Below are positions 11,540 to 21,990 of a stretch of 64,000 nt of DNA, in pieces; position 1 is the first letter of the stretch, and each line of letters starts with the position of its first letter. Under the pieces are notes generated by a model that worked only from the letters and a program-made list of their open reading frames with translations, was not told where the DNA came from and searched no databases. This DNA is from Eleginops maclovinus (Eukaryota > Chordata > Actinopteri > Perciformes > Eleginopidae). The position numbers and the translations under genes are program-made. The stretch covers positions 6,197,043-6,261,042 of the forward strand of contig NC_086362.1 of the NCBI RefSeq assembly GCF_036324505.1. Reading direction: 5' to 3'.

Positions 11540-11797
11540 TTACTGTCCCTGGCTCCTGTATCTCCACAAGAGGGGACTAATGTACTGTTCCCTTGATTTT
11601 CCTGTAGTGTACCTGTCTGTGCATCTTTCCTTTTTAATGATAAGAAGAACAGTAGTATATTTCTGGCTGCAAACTTTGCAATTCATGCACCTATCGCAAT
11701 TCTTGCCTACATGCCCGGTACATAAGCAGCCAAAACAGACACCTTTCTCCTTTAAGCCTGCTTCCTGCCACCCGTCCCCCGTCAGACTTACTGGCAC
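11540..11797 (-). pseudogene. BEL/Pao-type retrotransposon gag fragment with zinc knuckle
   Basis: The 85-residue frame contains VCFGCLCTGHVGKNC, a CX2CX4HX4C knuckle, followed by a CX2C pair (MNCKVCSQKY). This arrangement is familiar from BEL/Pao gag-derived proteins of fish. No protease, reverse transcriptase or integrase was seen nearby, so it is an isolated fragment. Confidence 0.5.
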
Positions 11798-11799
11798 CG

Positions 11800-13376
11800 C
11801 TAACCCTATTTATTCGGAGCTCAGTGAAAAAAAAGCTGTCTATGCTCTCTGGTGGTCTATTTGATAGATTTTCACATTTTTCAAGTAATTAAACTGTTTT
11901 TGAAGAACAGAAATATTTTCCTTGCATTACTATAAAATGTGTCAGGGAAAATCTGAATTCTGGTATGAGGGTATGGAGTTAATTCCCTGTCAAACTATAT
12001 AAACAACCTACACATGTTTTACAAATGCCCTTTGAGTCACTCGTAAACACAGTGCGGTTTACAAATACAAACGAATGCATTTTGTTTTGCAAATAAAAAA
12101 TCTATCAAACAAATATATTACATTTTTCTAATAAATCATTTTTCAGACACACATAAAGCATTGGTTCGATAAGTACAAAACATTTTTTTCTACGAGTACA
12201 GAAAAAAAGATCACGTGACTTTTGGCAGTAATATTCCGCCGGTTGTGCTGAGGATTTTCTCACGAATGTCCTGAGTTATTCTCCACTCTTTTTCTATTGG
12301 ATTAAATAACTCTCATTGTCTGGCCTTAGAGAAATTAACATATGCTTTAAAGGAAAAGTCTGATATCTTTAAACAAATATTGGGAAAATTCTTATAGTTT
12401 TTGGTACGGAACTAGATAAGACTTTATTTGCAAGATATGATTGGATATGATGTAACTTCTTATCTACCAGCTTTATGACCTAGCTTTTTAACACCTTTTT
12501 GAGAATGTCACATATCCGTTTACATTATTTGTAATAATTTGTGTTGTTTTGAGTTTTCTCTTTTGCATGATGCATTATAACAGTGCACACACTGTCAATA
12601 TCTGTGCACGTTTGTATTTTATTCATGTAAGTATTAGTTTGTAGTGAATGTAATATACAGAATTCACCTCCTTCTTAAGTGTGGTTCTACACACTGTTGT
12701 TTCATGCCTTAAGTATGACCGTTGGTTTATGCTTAAAAGTACAACTGTAAAAAGGGATCGTGGTCCCTTTAATTAATCTGTGTTTATGATGACGTGGAGC
12801 CCCATGCTTGTTGGTTTACAGGACAGCGCCATCTTGTTTTGTTATAACTTTGACTGTGTGATTAAACGAGACACGCATTCGTGTCCTCAACTTTAATGAA
12901 CGTCTCCTGCGTTTCAATACGATCTCCACAAGTTTTTGATTGTCACTTTGTTGTATTTATTTTTATTTCTTCCCTGGGGGATTATGTGTGTTGTGTAATG
13001 TCTTTCACTTATGACAGGGAGCTACCTCCGTATGAGGGCTCACGCCGAAAGTAAAAGGGCGCAGCCAGTGCCCCTGTTACCTGGCTTAAAGAAAACCCTG
13101 GTATAAATTGTAATAAACCCATTTTTACATATTTATTGATGTTGCATATATGGGTTAGGGTTAGGTGTTGCAGTACAATGTAAACATTTTACTTTAACAT
13201 CAAGATATCTTTTTCAAATTCATTTTGATATAATTTTATTCTATTCTTGAATGGAGCAACTACCACATCACCAAATCAAACTATTTGGTAACAATAAGGT
13301 TTTACTTATTTTATGGAAAGTATTATTTTAATACCATGAAATTGTTAATCGGAGAGGGTTAGTGTGTCCTTCACAT
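11800..13376. other. Intergenic, no gene seen
   Basis: AT-rich DNA with no convincing coding frame. The part at about 12740-12990 is more GC-rich and could be part of an LTR, but no paired copy is present to prove it. Confidence 0.5.
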
Positions 13377-13590
13377 ACAGCTCTGGAAAAGTTTAAGAGA
13401 CCACTCCAATTTTTCCTAAATCTTTATCTCTACATAGGTGGCAGCCAGTCCAGTGTCTGTTGGATTTCAACACAGAGAACAATTGTCAGTTGTTTATAGA
13501 ATACAATAAAAATAAATAAAAAAAGATTTAAGGGTCAACAAGAGTAAATTATCATGCTGAAGTGGTCTCTTAATTTCTGTATGTTAGTAT
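13377..13590. mobile_element. MITE copy, same family as 10878-11372
   Basis: Starts with CAGCTCTGGAAAAG and AAGAGACCACTCC and ends with the inverse GAAGTGGTCTCTTAATTTC. The interior matches the other copies (GTCCAGTGTCTGTTGGATTT and TTGTTTATAGAATACAATAA). Confidence 0.78.
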
Positions 13591-14572
13591 TACCTGCAGA
13601 AAGCATCATCATCAGGTAAGCAGACTGAAGGAAAAGCAGTTGGAGGTCTTACAGTGTCTCATTGATAAGATCTTTACTTTGGTTTGGGGTTTAATATTCA
13701 GAATATTGTTCAATAGAGCAGCATCTGCCAATTACTGTTAATTATTATTGATACATTTTTTCCCTTTTGTGAAAAGTTTTTAAATTGTTAGAAAAAAAAC
13801 CTTCACCACAAGTTCCCAGAGCCCACGATTACATCTTCAAATGCTTGTTTGATATGACCAACAGCCCACGCCCAATTATGTTCTGCTAAGTGTCATCCAA
13901 AGATCAGGTCAGCTTATTGATTGTTGGTTAGGATTCACACTGGCTAGTGGCTATTGTATGATTCTGGTGTAAAACTACCAATCAGGAAATTAGGATACAG
14001 GGTTCAATAGTTTGCAAGTCTCTAATGCCTCAATGGAAAAAAACTCTTCCCCCCTGAATTCACGATGCTATGATTTATCACCCACTTAAGACACTGTTAG
14101 AGTATCATAAATGATGACATCAATGGTTTATCATAAATAGTTTTGTTTTATTTTATCATTGTTATCAGATTATAAGGAAGATAGCGAGATAGATTGACAA
14201 AAGTAAAGGAAAGCTCTCAGGATACACATGTGATATAAATACACCTTAATATTACAATGTATGGGTAATTACACAAGATATTCTTTACAGTACAGTAATT
14301 AGTAACTCAACCTACAACATACAAGTGCTTTAGTTGTGTTAGAGCAAAGAACATTTAAATTCTATTGACCAGTTAAAATGATTTACTTTCCTAACCAAAA
14401 AGGTCTGAAAGGCTACATGTTGAAGTTATATTTGATAGATAGTTTCCATGAAGCTTCAAAATTTAGGACATCACGTCTCAGTTGTATTTTTCTTCTTCTG
14501 AGAAACAAATTCCTTTTCTTTCCAGTGATGGAAGTTATGTTGTGATTACAATTAAAAATGAAACAAAATGCC
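13591..14572. other. 3' flank and 3' UTR region of gene B
   Basis: No coding frame. About 13700-14300 is homologous to 30570-30900, and about 14160-14300 also to 38750-38890, so the downstream flank is shared by several copies in the cluster. The stretch 14429-14572 immediately after the stop codon is probably 3' UTR. Confidence 0.55.
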
Positions 14573-14658
14573 CTAATGCTGGTTTGACAGTAGCCATGAC
14601 AACAGTAAGAGGCAGGATGCGCTGACAAGACTGATCTTGTGTCTTACTCCACTGGAAA
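14573..14658 (-). CDS. Gene B last exon: GPI-anchor signal
   Basis: Encodes (F)SSGVRHKISLVSASCL, then LLLSWLLSNQH and a TAG stop. A small-residue site (SSG), a short basic spacer and a terminal hydrophobic stretch with no cytoplasmic tail fit a GPI-attachment signal. The acceptor is TTTACAG. Confidence 0.82.
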
Positions 14659-17600
14659 CTGTAAATGAGAAGAAAAATAATCATAGCATTATTAAAAGAA
14701 AAAGTATAATTTTTCATATTTCTGATGAAGTAGCACTCAGTATTTACTTACAGATGCCATTAACATTGATGGAGCTGCCTTCAATGTCGAAACCAACGAC
14801 TGTTGAAGCTGCGTTGATCAAAGCGTTCGCAATCTGAGTGCCATTAGGAGCAGATGTGCTTACAAATTTAACGTCAATGATATTGATGATTGATCCGTTA
14901 CTGAAGGAAAAGAAGAACATATATTGTTTGAAATTTCAGATTAAGGATCCTACTATTTATCATAACACTTGAAAAGTCAAAGTTTAAAAATACCTGAATG
15001 CAACAGCTTCCATTGAATTGAAGGACGAAGGGAATTCTCTTTTGAAAACAGGTGTAAGCTGTAGAAACAACAAAATGTGTTCTTATATTTTCAGCTTTAC
15101 TCATTTATTTGATTGATCTTTATTGGTCTTTCATTGATTAATAATTCCTAATCATAGTATGGAAACTGTGGAGTAAGCTTCACATATTTTGAGTGGGTGC
15201 TTTAACTTACCTGATTCTTTATCATTTTAGCTCGATTTTTATAAGCAGCAGAAGATGGATTCAGCAAGTCACTTGTGAATGTGTCTTTAACAGATCTGAA
15301 AGTCACCCTTCTTGTTACAAGGGCTGTAGTAGTAGGTGCAGCAGTTGTGGGGGGCAGCAGTTTAGGTGCAGCGTTGTTCACCCAGGTTGTAGGGCAGCAT
15401 TGGGGAGTGAAGCAGTTGTGGGAGCAACAGTTGTAAGTGCAACAGTTGTATGTGCAGCTGTTGTTGGAGCAGCAGTTTTGGGGGCAGCAGTTGTGGGAGC
15501 AGCTGTTGTGGGTGCAGAAGTTGTCGGTGCAGCAGATGTAGGTGCAGCTGTTGTAGGTGCAGTTGTTGTAGGTGCAGCTGTTGTTGGAGCAGCAGTTGTA
15601 GGTGCAGCAGTTGTGGGAGCAGCAGTTGTAAGTGCAGCTGTTGTGGGTGCAACAGTTGTAGGTGAAGCAGTTGTTGGAGCAGCTGTTGTATGTGCAGCAG
15701 TTGTCGGTGCAGCAGTTGTAGGTGCAGCTGTTGTAGGTGCAGCTGTTGTAGGTGCAGTTGTTGTAGTCACTGCTGTTGTTGGGGCTTCTGTTGTGGGTGC
15801 AGCAGTTGTCGGAGCAGCAGTTGTATGTGCAGCTGTTGTGGGAGCAGCAGTTGTGGGTGCAGCTGTTGTGGGTGCAGCTGTTGTGGGTGCAGCAGTTGAT
15901 GGAGCAGCAGTTGTAGGTGCAGCTGTTGTAGGTGCAGCTGTTGTTGGAGCAGCAGTAGTGGGTGCAGCAGTTGTGGGCGCAGCAGTTGTAGGTGCAGCTG
16001 TTGTGGGTGCAGCAGTTGATGGAGCAGCAGTTGTAGGTGCAGCTGTTGTAGGTGCAGCTGTTGTTGGAGCAGCAGTTGTGGGTGCAGCAGTTGTGGGAGC
16101 AGCAGTTGTAGGTGCAGCTGTTGTCGGTGCAGCAGTTGTAGGTTCAGCTGTTGTGGGTGTAGTTGTTGTTGGAGCAGCAGTTAATGGAGCAGCAGTTGTC
16201 GGTCCAGCTGTTGTGGGTGCAGCTGATGTGGGAGCAGGAGTTGTAGGTGCAGCTGTTGTGGGTGCAGCAGTTGTAGGTGCAGCTGTTGTGGGTGCAACAG
16301 TGGTAGGTGCAGCTGTTGTGGGTGCAACAGTGGTAGGTGCAATAACAGTGGTAGGTGCAGCAGTTGTATGAGCAATAACAGTGGTCGGTGCAGCTGTTGT
16401 AGGTGCAGCTGTTGTTGGAGCAGCAGTTGTGGGTGCAGCAGTTGTGGGAGCAGCAGTTGTAGGTGCAGCTGTTGTCGGTGCAGCAGTTGTAGGTTCAGCT
16501 GTTGTGGGTGTAGTTGTTGTTGGAGCAGCAGTTAATGGAGCAGCAGTTGTCGGTCCAGCTGTTGTGGGTGCAGCTGATGTGGGAGCAGGAGTTGTAGGTG
16601 CAGCTGTTGTGGGAGCAGCAGTTGTAGGTGCAGCTGTTGTGGGTGCAGCAGTTGTAGGTGCAGCTGTTGTTGGTGCAGCAGTTGTAGGTGCAGCAGTTGT
16701 GGGTACAGCAGTTGTGGGAGCAACAGTTGTAAGTGCAACAGTTGTAGGTGCAGCTGTTGTTGGAGCAGCAGTTTTGGGGGCAGCAGTTGTGGGAGCAGCT
16801 GTTGTGGGTGCAGAAGTTGTCGGTGCAGCAGATGTAGGTGCAGCTGTTGTAGGTGCAGTTGTTGTAGGTGCAGCTGTTGTTGGAGCAGCAGTTGTAGGTG
16901 CAGCAGTTGTGGGAGCAGCAGTTGTAAGTGCAGCTGTTGTGGGTGCAACAGTTGTAGGTGAAGCAGTTGTTGGAGCAGCTGTTGTATGTGCAGCAGTTGT
17001 CGGTGCAGCAGTTGTAGGTGCAGCTGTTGTAGGTGCAGCTGTTGTAGGTGCAGCTGTTGTAGTCACTGCTGTTGTTGGGGCTTCTGTTGTGGGTGCAGCA
17101 GTTGTCGGAGCAGCAGTTGTATGTGCAGCTGTTGTGGGAGCAAAAGTTGTGGGTGCAGCTGTTGTGGGTGCAGCTGTTGTTTGAGAAGCAGTTGTGGGTG
17201 CAGCAGTTGTGGGAGCAGCAGTTGTCGGTGCAGCTGTTGTTGGAGCAGCGGTTGTTGGAGCAACAGTGGTAGGTGCAATAACAGTGGTAGGTGCTGCAGT
17301 TGTATGAGCAATAACAGTGGTCGGTGCTGCAGTTGTGGGTGCAGCTGTTGTGGGTGCAGCTGTTGTGGGAGCAGCAGTTGTAGGTGTAGCTGTTGTTGGA
17401 GCAGCTGTTGTGGGTGCAGCTGTTGTGGGAGCAGCAGTTGTAGGTGCAGCAGTTGTCGGTGCAGCAGTTGTGGCTGCAGCAGTTGTCGGAGCAGCAGTTG
17501 TGGGAGCAGCAGTTGTGGGTGCAGCTGTTGTGGGTGCAGCAGTTGTAGTTGCAGCTGTTGTGGGAGCAGTAGTTGTAGGTGCAGCTGTTGTGGGTGCAGC

Positions 17601-20195
17601 AGTTGTAGGTGCAGCAGTTGTGGGTTCAGCTGTTGTAGGTGCAGCAGTTGTGGGTTCAGCTGTTGTAGGTGTAGCTGTTGTTGGAGCAGCAGTTGTGGAT
17701 GCAGCCGTTGTTGGGGCTTCTGTTGTGGGTGCTGCAGTTGTTGGAGCAGCAGTTGTCGGTCCAGCTGTTGTGGGTGCAGCTGATGTGGGAGCAGGAGTTG
17801 TAGGTGCAGCTGTTGTGGGTGCAGCAGTTGTAGGTGCAGCTGTTGTGGGTGCAACAGTGGTAGGGGCAGCAGTTGTAGGTGCAACAGTGGTAGGTGCAAT
17901 AACAGTGGTAGGTGCTGCAGTTGTAGGAGCAATAACAGTGGTCGGTGCTGCAGTTGTGGTTGCAGCTGTTGTGGGTGCAGCTGTTGTGGGAGCAGCAGTT
18001 GTAGGTGTAGCTGTTGTTGGAGCAGCTGTTGTAGGTGCAGGTGTTGTGGGTGCAGCAGTTGTAGGTGCAGCTGTTGTGGGTGCAGCAGTTGATGGAGCAG
18101 CAGTTGTAGGTGTAGCTGTTGTAGTCACTGCTGTTGTTGGGGCTTCTGTTGTGGGTGCAGCAGTTGTCGGAGCAGCAGTTGTATGTGCAGCAGTCGTGGG
18201 AGCAGCAGTTGTAGGTGCAGGTGTTGTGGGTGCAGCAGTTGTAGGTGCAGCTGTTGTGGGTGCAGCAGTTGATGGAGCAGCAGTTGTAGGTGCAGCTGTT
18301 GTGGATGCAGCTGTTGTTGGAGAAGCAGTTGTGGGTGCAGCAGTTGTGGGAGCAGCAGTTGTCGGTGCAGCTGTTGTTGGAGCAGCGGTTGTTGGAGCAA
18401 CAGTGGTAGGTGCAAAAACAGTGGTAGGTGCTGCAGTTGTATGAGCAATAACAGTGGTCGGTGCTGCAGTTGTGGGTGCAGCTGTTGTGGGAGCAGCAGT
18501 TGTAGGTGCAGCAGTTGTTGGTGCAGCAGTTGTGGCTGCAGCAGTTGTCGGAGCAGCAGTTGTTGGAGCAGCAGTTGTGGGTGCAGCTGTTGTGGGTGCA
18601 GCAGTTGTAGTTGCAGCTGTTGTGGGAGCAGTAGTTGTAGGTGCAGCTGTTGTGGGTGCAGCAGTTGTAGGTGCAGCAGTTGTGGGTTCAGCTGTTGTAG
18701 TTGCAGCAGTTGTGGGTGCAGCAGTTGTGGGAGCAACAGTTGTAAGTGCAACAGTTGTATGTGCAGCTGTTGTTGGAGCAGCAGTTTTGGGGGCAGCAGT
18801 TGTGGGAGCAGCTGTTGTGGGTGCAGAAGTTGTCGGTGCAGCAGATGTAGGTGCAGCTGTTGTAGGTGCAGTTGTTGTAGGTGCAGAAGTTGTAGGTGCA
18901 GCAGTTGTAGGTGCAGCTGTTGTAGGTGCAGTTGTTGTAGGTGCAGCTGTTGTTGGAGCAGCAGTTGTAGGTGCAGCAGTTGTGGGAGCAGCAGTTGTAA
19001 GTGCAGCTGTTGTGGGTGCAACAGTTGTAGGTGAAGCAGTTGTTGGAGCAGCTGTTGTATGTGCAGCAGTTGTCGGTGCAGCAGTTGTAGGTGCAGCTGT
19101 TGTAGGTGCAGCTGTTGTAGGTGCAGCTGTTGTAGTCACTGCTGTTGTTGGGGCTTCTGTTGTGGGTGCAGCAGTTGTCGGAGCAGCAGTTGTATGTGCA
19201 GCTGTTGTGGGAGCAAAAGTTGTGGGTGCAGCTGTTGTGGGTGCAGCTGTTGTTTGAGAAGCAGTTGTGGGTGCAGCAGTTGTGGGAGCAGCAGTTGTCG
19301 GTGCAGCTGTTGTTGGAGCAGCGGTTGTTGGAGCAACAGTGGTAGGTGCAATATCAGTGGTAGGTGCTGCAGTTGTATGAGCAATAACAGTGGTCGGTGC
19401 TGCTGCAGCTGTTGTGGGTGCAGCTGTTGTGGGAGCAGCAGTTGTAGGTGTAGCTGTTGTTGGAGCAGCTGTTGTGGGTGCAGCTGTTGTGGGAGCAGCA
19501 GTTGTAGGTGCAGCAGTTGTCGGTGCAGCAGTTGTGGCTGCAGCAGTTGTCGGAGCAGCAGTTGTGGGAGCAGCAGTTGTGGGTGCAGCTGTTGTGGATG
19601 CAGCAGTTGTAGTTGCAGCTGTTGTGGGAGCAGTAGTTGTAGGTGCAGCTGTTGTGGGTGCAGCAGTTGTAGGTGCAGCAGTTGTGGGTTCAGCTGTTGT
19701 AGGTGCAGCAGTTGTGGGTGCAGCAGTTGTGGGAGCAACAGTTGTAAGTGCAGCTGTTGTAGGTGTAGCTGTTGTTGGAGCAGCAGTTGTGGATGCAGCC
19801 GTTGTTGGGGCTTCTGTTGTGGGTGCTGCAGTTGTTGGAGCAGCAGTTGTCGGTCCAGCTGTTGTGGGTGCAGCTGATGTGGGAGCAGGAGTTGTAGGTG
19901 CAGCTGTTGTGGGTGCAGCAGTTGTAGGTGCAGCTGTTGTGGGTGCAACAGTGGTAGGTGCAGCTGTTGTGGGTGCAACAGTGGTAGGTGCAATAACAGT
20001 GGTAGGTGCTGCAGTTGTAGGAGCAATAACAGTGGTCGGTGCTGCAGTTGTGGGTGCAGCTGTTGTGGGTGCAGCTGTTGTGGGAGCAGCAGTTGTAGGT
20101 GTAGCTGTTGTTGGAGCAGCTGTTGTAGGTGCAGGTGTTGTGGGTGCAGCAGTTGTAGGTGCAGCTGTTGTGGGTGCAGCAGTTGATGAGCAGAG
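14573..20195 (-). CDS. Gene B: GPI-anchored SEA mucin, 3' part (5' part missing)
   Basis: Four exons: 15211-about 20195 (mucin repeats and first part of SEA-A), 14994-15058, 14752-14900 and 14573-14658. The spliced C-terminus reads VTFRSVKDTFTSDLLN, PSSAAYKNRAKMIKNQ, LTPVFKREFPSSFNSM, NGSIINIIDVKFVSTS, STVVGFDIEGSSINVNGI, then SSGVRHKISL and a hydrophobic end. This is one complete SEA domain followed by a GPI-type signal. Phases 0, 2 and 1 match all other SEA modules here. NGSII falls where autoproteolytic SEA domains carry G-S-V-V-V, but cleavage is not established. The repeat frame is broken at about 15355-15410. The array stops abruptly at about 20195 against a copy of the gene's own 3' flank, so signal peptide and any upstream SEA are absent. 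Confidence 0.82.
14752..14900 (-). CDS. Gene B: C-terminal half of SEA-A
   Basis: A 149-nt exon, phase 2 in and phase 1 out, acceptor CTTCAG and donor GTAAGT. It encodes NGSIINIIDVKFVSTSAP, NGTQIANALINAAST and VVGFDIEGSSINVNGI. The two 149-nt exons in gene C have identical length and phases. Confidence 0.88.
14994..15058 (-). CDS. Gene B: middle of SEA-A
   Basis: A 65-nt exon encoding LTPVFKREFPSSFNSMEAVA and F, then AG of the next codon. Acceptor CTACAG, donor GTATTT. The gene C equivalents are 59 nt, two residues shorter. Confidence 0.85.
15211..20195 (-). CDS. Gene B mucin exon with first part of SEA-A
   Basis: The donor GTAAGT starts at 15210. The exon end encodes VTFRSVKDTFTSDLLNPSSA and AYKNRAKMIKNQ. 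Before it the array is mainly TTAAP, with marker variants TTVIA, TTEAPTTAVTTT and TTPAPTSAAP. The TTAAP frame is continuous from about 15380 to at least 19139. It fails to join the SEA frame because of indels at 15355-15410. The true upstream exon border is not visible. Confidence 0.75.
15310..20190 (-). repeat. Gene B 15-bp repeat array with about 2.07-kb higher-order repeat
   Basis: Same 15-bp unit as gene A. Landmarks such as GTTGTTTGAGAAGCAG (17178 and 19251) and the TTEAPTTAVTTT marker (about 17062 and 19135) recur 2,073 bases apart. The order of variants between them is nearly the same, showing duplication of blocks of about 138 units. Confidence 0.88.
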
Positions 20196-20199
20196 ATGA

Positions 20200-21255
20200 G
20201 GTGTACTTTCTACACTAGCTCATGTTGATTATATTTGATAGATAGTTTCCGATGAAGCTTCAAATTTAGGACATCAGTCTCAGTTGTGACAGTTCTTCTT
20301 GGAGAACAATTCCTTTTTCCAGGATGAAGTTATGTGGTGTTACATTAAATGAAACAAAATGCCCTAATGCTGGTTGACAGTAGCCTATGAGCAACAGTTA
20401 GAGGCAGATGCGCTGACAAGACGTGATCTTGTGTTTACTCCACTGGAAACTGTGGGAAAAATAATCATAAGCATTATAAAAGAAAAAGTATAATTTTTCA
20501 TATTTTGATGAAGTAGCACTCAGTTTACTGTCAGAGCCATTAACATTGATGGAGCTGCTTCAATGTGAAACAACGACTGTTAAGCTGCGTTGATCAAGCG
20601 TTGCAATCTGAGTGCATAGAGCAGATGTGCTTACAATGTAACGTCATGATATTGATGTGATCCGTTATGAAGGAAAAGAAGACATTATTGTTGAAATTTC
20701 AGATTAAGGATCCTACTAGTTATCATAACACTTGAAAGTCAAAGTTTAAAAATACCTGAAGCAACAGCTTCATTGAATTGTAAGGCGAAGGAATTCTCTT
20801 TGAAAACAGGTGTAAGCTGTAGAAACAACAAAATGTGTTCTATATTTTCAGCTTTACTCATTGTTTGATTGACTTTATTGGTCTTCATTGATTAATAATT
20901 CCTAATCATAGTAGGAAACTGTGGAGTAAGCTTACATATTTTGAGTGGGTGCTTTACTTACAGTCTTTATCATTTAGCTCGATTTTTGAAGCAGCAAGAT
21001 GGATTCAGCAAGTATGTGAATGTGTCTTTACAGAAAGTACCCTTTGCAGGCGTGAGTAGGTGCAGCAGTTGTATGATTTTAACAGTTGTATGGGAGAGTT
21101 GTAGATTTAGCAGTTGTGGTGAGGGAGTTGTAGTTAGCGTTGTGGTGAGGGAGTTGTAGATTTAGCAGTTAGGTAGGGAGTTGTAGATTTAGCAGTTGCG
21201 GTGAGGGAGTTGTAACTGGACTTGTTGTAAGATATATAAAATTGTTATAGTCACA
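20200..21255 (-). pseudogene. Error-rich copy of a SEA-A/GPI gene 3' end plus linker exon
   Basis: The sequence tracks 14429-15330 almost base for base but lacks single bases every 10-30 positions. Counterparts are: last exon about 20364-20448, SEA exons about 20530-20672 and 20753-20818, and SEA start about 20955-21040. Upstream, 21060-21240 encodes a different repeat based on TTPSPTTAKS, probably the linker between SEA-B and SEA-A. As written no exon is translatable. Deletions in short runs suggest uncorrected long-read sequence rather than ageing. Confidence 0.65.
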
Positions 21256-21439
21256 TGCGTGTTGTTTCTTTTTTGATGAAACTTGCAAGTTTTACAGAGA
21301 TGAGTCAATATGTTGTGGGTTACAGCATTTATAACATCTTTGTTGTCTGAATTTTCTTAGAAGTTTCTAACACGTCAGTTGTATTTACAAAATGAAAAAC
21401 GATAGTACTGTACAACACTAATTATAGTGAGTTTTCATT

Positions 21440-21990
21440 TCATTTACTTCATTTGTAGCTAAACTTTTGTAGTAGTAGCCAAGCATGTGCAGAATGTATT
21501 GATGCCTTTAAACATTGTTAGAGAGAAACAATGTTTGTGTTCACATTTTGACGAGCAGTTGATATTTGAAGGTATTGATGGGATTCCACAGCTTTAAAGT
21601 TTGGAATACATCATTCTGTGGGTTCAGCAAAGTTGTTTGAACAACCCCATTGTTAGTTGTCCACTGGTTGTAACGGTGTTAACATCCAGTGATATGGAAA
21701 TTAAAGAAACGTGTACTTGTCGTTGATTAATTTTTATTGAAATCCACTGAGTTAACATGGATAATTTTTTTACCTGAGCTTTTTGACTTTGCAGTGATGT
21801 GGTACAAATTGTATGGTTTGTAGGTTGCAGCACACTGCAAAAGAGCAACATGGAGTTTGTCAAAACTTGTAATTTCAGCTTGTATACAAAAATAAATTCA
21901 CCGTGATAGAGTCGTTTCTAAATCTTGTATTGCGGGCTTGTTGTCATCAAAAGCATTAACATATGGTTTCCAACAGCTGCTTTGAGTGTA
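21440..21990 (-). pseudogene. Error-rich copy of the SEA-B exons
   Basis: Parallels 1-660 of this window in the same order: C-terminal SEA-B about 21555-21660, middle exon about 21775-21840, N-terminal part and mucin junction about 21900-21990. Many bases are missing, including a large part of the C-terminal exon. The region 21256-21440 between this and the linker corresponds to an intron. Confidence 0.62.

Noticed and set aside
12740..12990. Solo LTR
   Set aside because: Base composition differs from the surroundings, but no paired LTR, clear TG...CA ends or target duplication could be fixed by eye.
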